This document shows, one piece after another, positions 60,570-64,000 of a DNA stretch of 64,000 nt. The DNA is from JBLEFH01 sp047345645. Its GTDB lineage: Bacteria; Pseudomonadota; Alphaproteobacteria; Rhodobacterales; Rhodobacteraceae. A model generated the notes under the pieces. It did no database searches. It was not told where the DNA came from and saw only the letters and a list, made by a program, of their open reading frames with translations. The stretch is taken from NCBI GenBank assembly GCA_047345645.1, contig JBLEFH010000003.1; one strand, given 5' to 3'. The position numbers and the translations under genes were made by a program. Within the stretch, counting starts at the first letter, position 1. The number at the start of each line of letters is the position of its first letter.

Positions 60570-61409
60570 TTAGCGGCCTTTCTTACGAGCGTGACGCGAA
60601 CGGATGATGTATTTATCCGTTGCTTTGTTCTTGCGGGTCTTCGCACCCTTGGTCGGCTTACCCCAGGGGGTCACCGGGTGACGACCACCCGAAGTCCGGC
60701 CTTCACCACCACCATGGGGGTGATCGATCGGGTTCATCACAACACCGCGGACCGACGGACGCTTGCCAAGATGGCGGTTGCGACCGGCTTTACCGACATT
60801 GGTGTTGCCGTGATCCGGGTTCGACACGGCGCCGATGGTCGCCATGCATTCCTGGCGCACCATGCGAAGCTCGCCCGAGGAGAGGCGGATCTGCGCATAC
60901 CCACCGTCGCGGCCCACGAACTGGGCATAGGTGCCAGCCGAACGCGCGATCTGACCACCCTTGCCGGGCTTCAGCTCGATGTTATGCACGATCGTCCCGA
61001 CCGGCATGTTGGTGAAGGGCATCGCGTTGCCCGGCTTGATGTCCACGCGCTCGCCGGCGACGACGGTGTCGCCCACGCCAAGGCGCTGCGGTGCGAGGAT
61101 GTAAGCGTGCTCGCCATCTTCATATTTGATGAGCGCGATGAAGGCGGTCCGGTTCGGGTCATACTCGACGCGAACAACGGCTGCCGGAACATCGAATTTG
61201 CGGCGTTTGAAATCCACGATGCGATAAAGACGCTTCGCCCCACCGCCCATGCGGCGCATCGTGATCCGTCCGGTGTTGTTCCGGCCACCCGACTTGGTCA
61301 AACCCTCGGTAAGGGCTTTGACCGGACGGCCTTTCCAAAGCTCCGAACGGTCGATCAGAACCAGCCCACGCTGGCCGGGCGTCGTCGGTTTATACGACTT
61401 AAGTGCCAT
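60570..61409 (-). CDS. rplB: 50S ribosomal protein L2
   Basis: 279 aa. ALKSYKPTTPGQRGLVLIDR and VRGVVMNPIDHPHGGGEGRT with the conserved His near peptidyl-transferase centre. 104 bp separate it from rplW, containing a GGCC-rich hairpin (61470-61483). Confidence 0.97.
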   Translation of the reverse strand: MALKSYKPTTPGQRGLVLIDRSELWKGRPVKALTEGLTKSGGRNNTGRITMRRMGGGAKRLYRIVDFKRRKFDVPAAVVRVEYDPNRTAFIALIKYEDGEHAYILAPQRLGVGDTVVAGERVDIKPGNAMPFTNMPVGTIVHNIELKPGKGGQIARSAGTYAQFVGRDGGYAQIRLSSGELRMVRQECMATIGAVSNPDHGNTNVGKAGRNRHLGKRPSVRGVVMNPIDHPHGGGEGRTSGGRHPVTPWGKPTKGAKTRKNKATDKYIIRSRHARKKGR

Positions 61410-61513
61410 CTTGCTGTCTTCCGTTTGCTTTGCGGGGCAGATGCCCCAAGTTTAAAAAATACGAAGGCCGGGCCGTTTGGCCCGCCCTCACGCGAGAATG
61501 TCTAGCGAATCGA

Positions 61514-61804
61514 TCAAAGACCGGTCGTTACGTCGATGGAATTGCCTTCCTCCAGCGTAACATAAGCCTTTTTCACGTCGTTCCGGCGGCCAAGCATGCC
61601 ACGGAAACGCTTCTGCTTGCCTTTGGTGACGGTCGTATTAACGGATTTCACCTTGACGTTAAAGAGCGATTCCACAGCTTCTTTGATCTGCGGTTTGTTC
61701 GCATCGATCGCCACTTCGAACACGACGGCATTGTTTTCCGATGCCATGGTCGCTTTCTCGGTGATGATCGGCCGGCGGATCACATCATAAAGCTCGTGCT
61801 TCAT
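61514..61804 (-). CDS. rplW: 50S ribosomal protein L23
   Basis: 96 aa. HELYDVIRRPIITEKATMAS and KSVNTTVTKGKQKRFRGMLG. Overlaps rplD by 4 nt. Confidence 0.97.
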   Translation of the reverse strand: MKHELYDVIRRPIITEKATMASENNAVVFEVAIDANKPQIKEAVESLFNVKVKSVNTTVTKGKQKRFRGMLGRRNDVKKAYVTLEEGNSIDVTTGL

Positions 61805-62421
61805 TTCAGACGTGCCTCCAGTGCTTCGACGGCGGCGCGGGTCAGAACCAGCTTCTCGCGGCGCAGAATGTCATACACATTCGCACCGATCGAGGGCAGA
61901 ACGTCCACACCGTCGATGTTGCGGGCAGCGCGGGCGAACTCTTCGTTCACTTCTGCGCCGTCGATGAACAGAGCCTTTTTCAGGCCAAGACCTTTTAGCG
62001 CCGTTGCCAGCTCCTTGGTCTTGCCGCCTTTGACAGCAGCCTCGTCCAGAATGATCAGATCGCCCGAACCTGCTTTGGCCGAAAGCGCGTGCTTGAGACC
62101 AAGCGCACGGAATTTCTTCGGCAGGTCATGCGCATGGCTGCGCGGCGTCGGACCTTTATAGACACCACCCTTGCGGAAGATCGGCGCATTACGGTCACCA
62201 TGGCGTGCGCCACCGGTGCCTTTCTGGCGGTAGATCTTCTTGGTCGAGTAGCTCGTTTCCGAGCGGGTCTTGACCTTGTGGGTGCCCTGCTGACGCTTGG
62301 CAAGCTGCCAGCGCACGACACGCTGCAGAATGTCCGCACGCGGCTCGAGGCCGAACACGTCATCGCTGAGCTCAATATCGCCAGCCTTGCCCGCGTCGAG
62401 TTTCACGACATCGAGTTTCAT
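61801..62421 (-). CDS. rplD: 50S ribosomal protein L4
   Basis: 206 aa. LQRVVRWQLAKRQQGTHKVK, GTGGARHGDRNAPIFRKGG and DVLPSIGANVYDILRREKLV. Overlaps rplC by 4 nt and rplW by 4 nt. Confidence 0.97.
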   Translation of the reverse strand: MKLDVVKLDAGKAGDIELSDDVFGLEPRADILQRVVRWQLAKRQQGTHKVKTRSETSYSTKKIYRQKGTGGARHGDRNAPIFRKGGVYKGPTPRSHAHDLPKKFRALGLKHALSAKAGSGDLIILDEAAVKGGKTKELATALKGLGLKKALFIDGAEVNEEFARAARNIDGVDVLPSIGANVYDILRREKLVLTRAAVEALEARLK

Positions 62422-63278
62422 TCGTCGCCTCCTTCAGGCTTGGCTTCAGCATCATCCCCATCGGATTTCTGCTCCTGCTCAAGCTCTTTCTCGGCTTCCT
62501 CAAGCGCGGCCTGCTCCGCCTTGGCGGCTTCTTCTGCTGCCTTGGCTTCCTCTTCCAGACGCTGCTTTTCAGCTTCCTCTGCAAGACGCTGAGCTTCTTT
62601 CTCAGCCGAACGCAGGGCTGCCGGGTACATGATGCTCTCGGGCGCCGCTTTCTTCACGGCATCCTTGATCGTCACCCAGCCGCCTTTCGGGCCCGGAACA
62701 GCGCCTTTGACCATGATCAGGCCACGCTCGCTGTCGGTGCGGATCACTTCAAGGTTCTGGGTCGTCACGCGGGCAGCGCCCATGTGACCAGCCATTTTCT
62801 TGCCCTTGAAGACCTTACCCGGATCCTGACACTGACCGGTCGAGCCGTGGGAGCGGTGGCTGATCGACACACCGTGGGAGGCCCGCAGACCGCCAAAGTT
62901 GTGACGCTTCATCGCACCGGCAAAGCCTTTACCGATCGAGGTGCCAGCGATGTCCACATGCTGACCCGGCAGATAGTGACCAGCAATGATCTCTTCGCCA
63001 ACAGCAATCAGGTTGTCCTCGCTCACGCGGAACTCAGCCAGCTTCCGCTTCGGCTCGACTTTCGCCGCTGCGAAATGGCCGCGCATCTGCTGCGTGACGT
63101 TTTTCGCGCGCACGATGCCAGCGCCGAGCTGAACAGCCGTGTAGCCGTCTTTATCCGCGGTGCGCTGAGCCACCACCTGAACATTTTCCATCTGGAGCAC
63201 GGTCACCGGAATTTGGCGGCCATCCTCCATGAAGAGCCGGGTCATGCCGAGCTTCTTCGCAATTACGCCAGAGCGCAT
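62418..63278 (-). CDS. rplC: 50S ribosomal protein L3 with long charged C-terminal extension
   Basis: 286 aa, against about 210 for E. coli L3. The normal L3 body (GVIAKKLGMTRLFMEDGRQI; VDIAGTSIGKGFAGAMKRHN, with the methylated-Gln region GHGSTGQCQDPG) ends near residue 218. A tail of about 65 residues follows, rich in Ala, Glu and Lys (LAEEAEKQRLEEEAKAAEEA), predicted coiled coil, ending in an acidic DGDDAEAKPEGGDE. Similar extended L3 proteins occur in related bacteria. 12 nt after rpsJ. Confidence 0.96.
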   Translation of the reverse strand: MRSGVIAKKLGMTRLFMEDGRQIPVTVLQMENVQVVAQRTADKDGYTAVQLGAGIVRAKNVTQQMRGHFAAAKVEPKRKLAEFRVSEDNLIAVGEEIIAGHYLPGQHVDIAGTSIGKGFAGAMKRHNFGGLRASHGVSISHRSHGSTGQCQDPGKVFKGKKMAGHMGAARVTTQNLEVIRTDSERGLIMVKGAVPGPKGGWVTIKDAVKKAAPESIMYPAALRSAEKEAQRLAEEAEKQRLEEEAKAAEEAAKAEQAALEEAEKELEQEQKSDGDDAEAKPEGGDE

Positions 63279-63290
63279 GATTTGCCCTCC

Positions 63291-63599
63291 TTACAGCTTG
63301 ATCTCGACATCCACGCCGGCGGCCAGATCGAGCTTCATCAGCGCGTCCACCGTCTGCGGGGTCGGGTCCACGATGTCGAGAAGGCGCTTATGGGTGCGGA
63401 TCTCGAACTGCTCGCGGGATTTCTTGTCGATGTGAGGCCCACGGAGAACCGTGAACTTCTCGATTTTATTCGGCAGCGGGATCGGGCCGCGCACTTGCGC
63501 GCCGGTCCGCTTGGCCGTGTTAACGATTTCCTGAGTGCTGGCATCCAGAACCCGGTAATCGAAGGCCTTCAGCCGAATGCGGATATTTTGACCTTGCAT
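63291..63599 (-). CDS. rpsJ: 30S ribosomal protein S10
   Basis: 102 aa. MQGQNIRIRLKAFDYRVLDA and GPIPLPNKIEKFTVLRGPHI. Also acts as transcription antitermination factor NusE. First gene after the tuf terminator. Confidence 0.97.
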   Translation of the reverse strand: MQGQNIRIRLKAFDYRVLDASTQEIVNTAKRTGAQVRGPIPLPNKIEKFTVLRGPHIDKKSREQFEIRTHKRLLDIVDPTPQTVDALMKLDLAAGVDVEIKL

Positions 63600-63628
63600 T
63601 GTCTTATCTCTGTCACATTCGATTAACG

Positions 63629-63658
63629 AAAAAGGGCGGCAGGGCTTGCCCCGCCACC
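63629..63658 (-). terminator. Terminator-like hairpin between tuf and rpsJ
   Basis: On the minus strand GGTGGCGGGGC (63658-63648) pairs with GCCCTGCCGCC (63645-63635) with two G-U pairs, then TTTTT (63633-63629). Confidence 0.85.
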
Positions 63659-63673
63659 CGCGGGTTCATCGGA

Positions 63674-64000
<327 letters not shown>

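Noticed and set aside
59910..61505. 531-codon plus-strand open frame over ribosomal genes
   Set aside because: Antisense shadow of rplV, rpsS and rplB.

Overview
The window is chromosomal DNA of an alphaproteobacterium, most probably a Rhodobacteraceae (Roseobacter-group) species. Three things suggest this: GC-rich coding sequence, an S10-spc-alpha ribosomal locus that runs tuf to rplQ, and the BztABCD/AapJQMP amino-acid transporter together with an rpmH-rnpA-yidD-ttcA-yidC cluster. Species cannot be fixed from the sequence alone.

Layout. 1-14,820 is backbone with secreted and regulatory genes: the 5' part of a large repeat-rich cadherin-like/carbohydrate-binding surface protein (minus strand, runs off the left edge), a LuxR-type and a Crp-type regulator, a periplasmic M20 peptidase, a small YbaY-like exported protein, an RTX serralysin-like metalloprotease, and a thiamine salvage operon (thiM-thiE-thiD-tenA) behind a textbook TPP riboswitch and sigma70 promoter. 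14,826-27,908 is a mobilizable genomic island inserted in the 3' end of tRNA-Arg(ACG). It carries mobC, a relaxase stump cut by an IS21-family element, small HTH regulators, a tight three-gene HD phosphohydrolase / nucleotidyltransferase / histidine-phosphatase operon, a three-Cys-motif protein with its TcmP partner, and a serine recombinase. 28,034-48,392 is housekeeping backbone: a histidine kinase, a flavoprotein with a TVP38-type membrane protein, rpmH-rnpA-yidD-ttcA-yidC, engB-argB, the Bzt/Aap ABC transporter, an ATP12 chaperone, an RluC-type enzyme, crcB, osmC and rarA. 48,452-64,000 is the ribosomal superoperon on the minus strand.

The most interesting result is the architecture of the island. 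The 13-nt sequence around the tRNA end (GAAATGGCGCACC at 27,896-27,908) recurs with one change at 14,822-14,834. Both copies are read in the same frame. Joining them, as in an excised circle, gives the recombinase a new C-terminus of about 32 codons whose stop overlaps the mobC start by ATGA. Four genes (orf109, recombinase, mobC, relaxase) would then form one ATGA-linked operon that exists only in the circular form. In the integrated form the recombinase reads through the antisense of the tRNA, and mobC and the relaxase have no visible promoter. This copy looks decayed: the recombinase has an in-frame TGA at codon 7 and the relaxase is truncated by IS21.

The best candidate for an undescribed functional system is the cargo: the HD/nucleotidyltransferase/histidine-phosphatase operon (20,255-22,873), next to the DUF5131-TcmP pair (23,339-25,446) and an XRE regulator with an R-M-controller-like operator. 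A role in phage defence is inference from location and domain types only.
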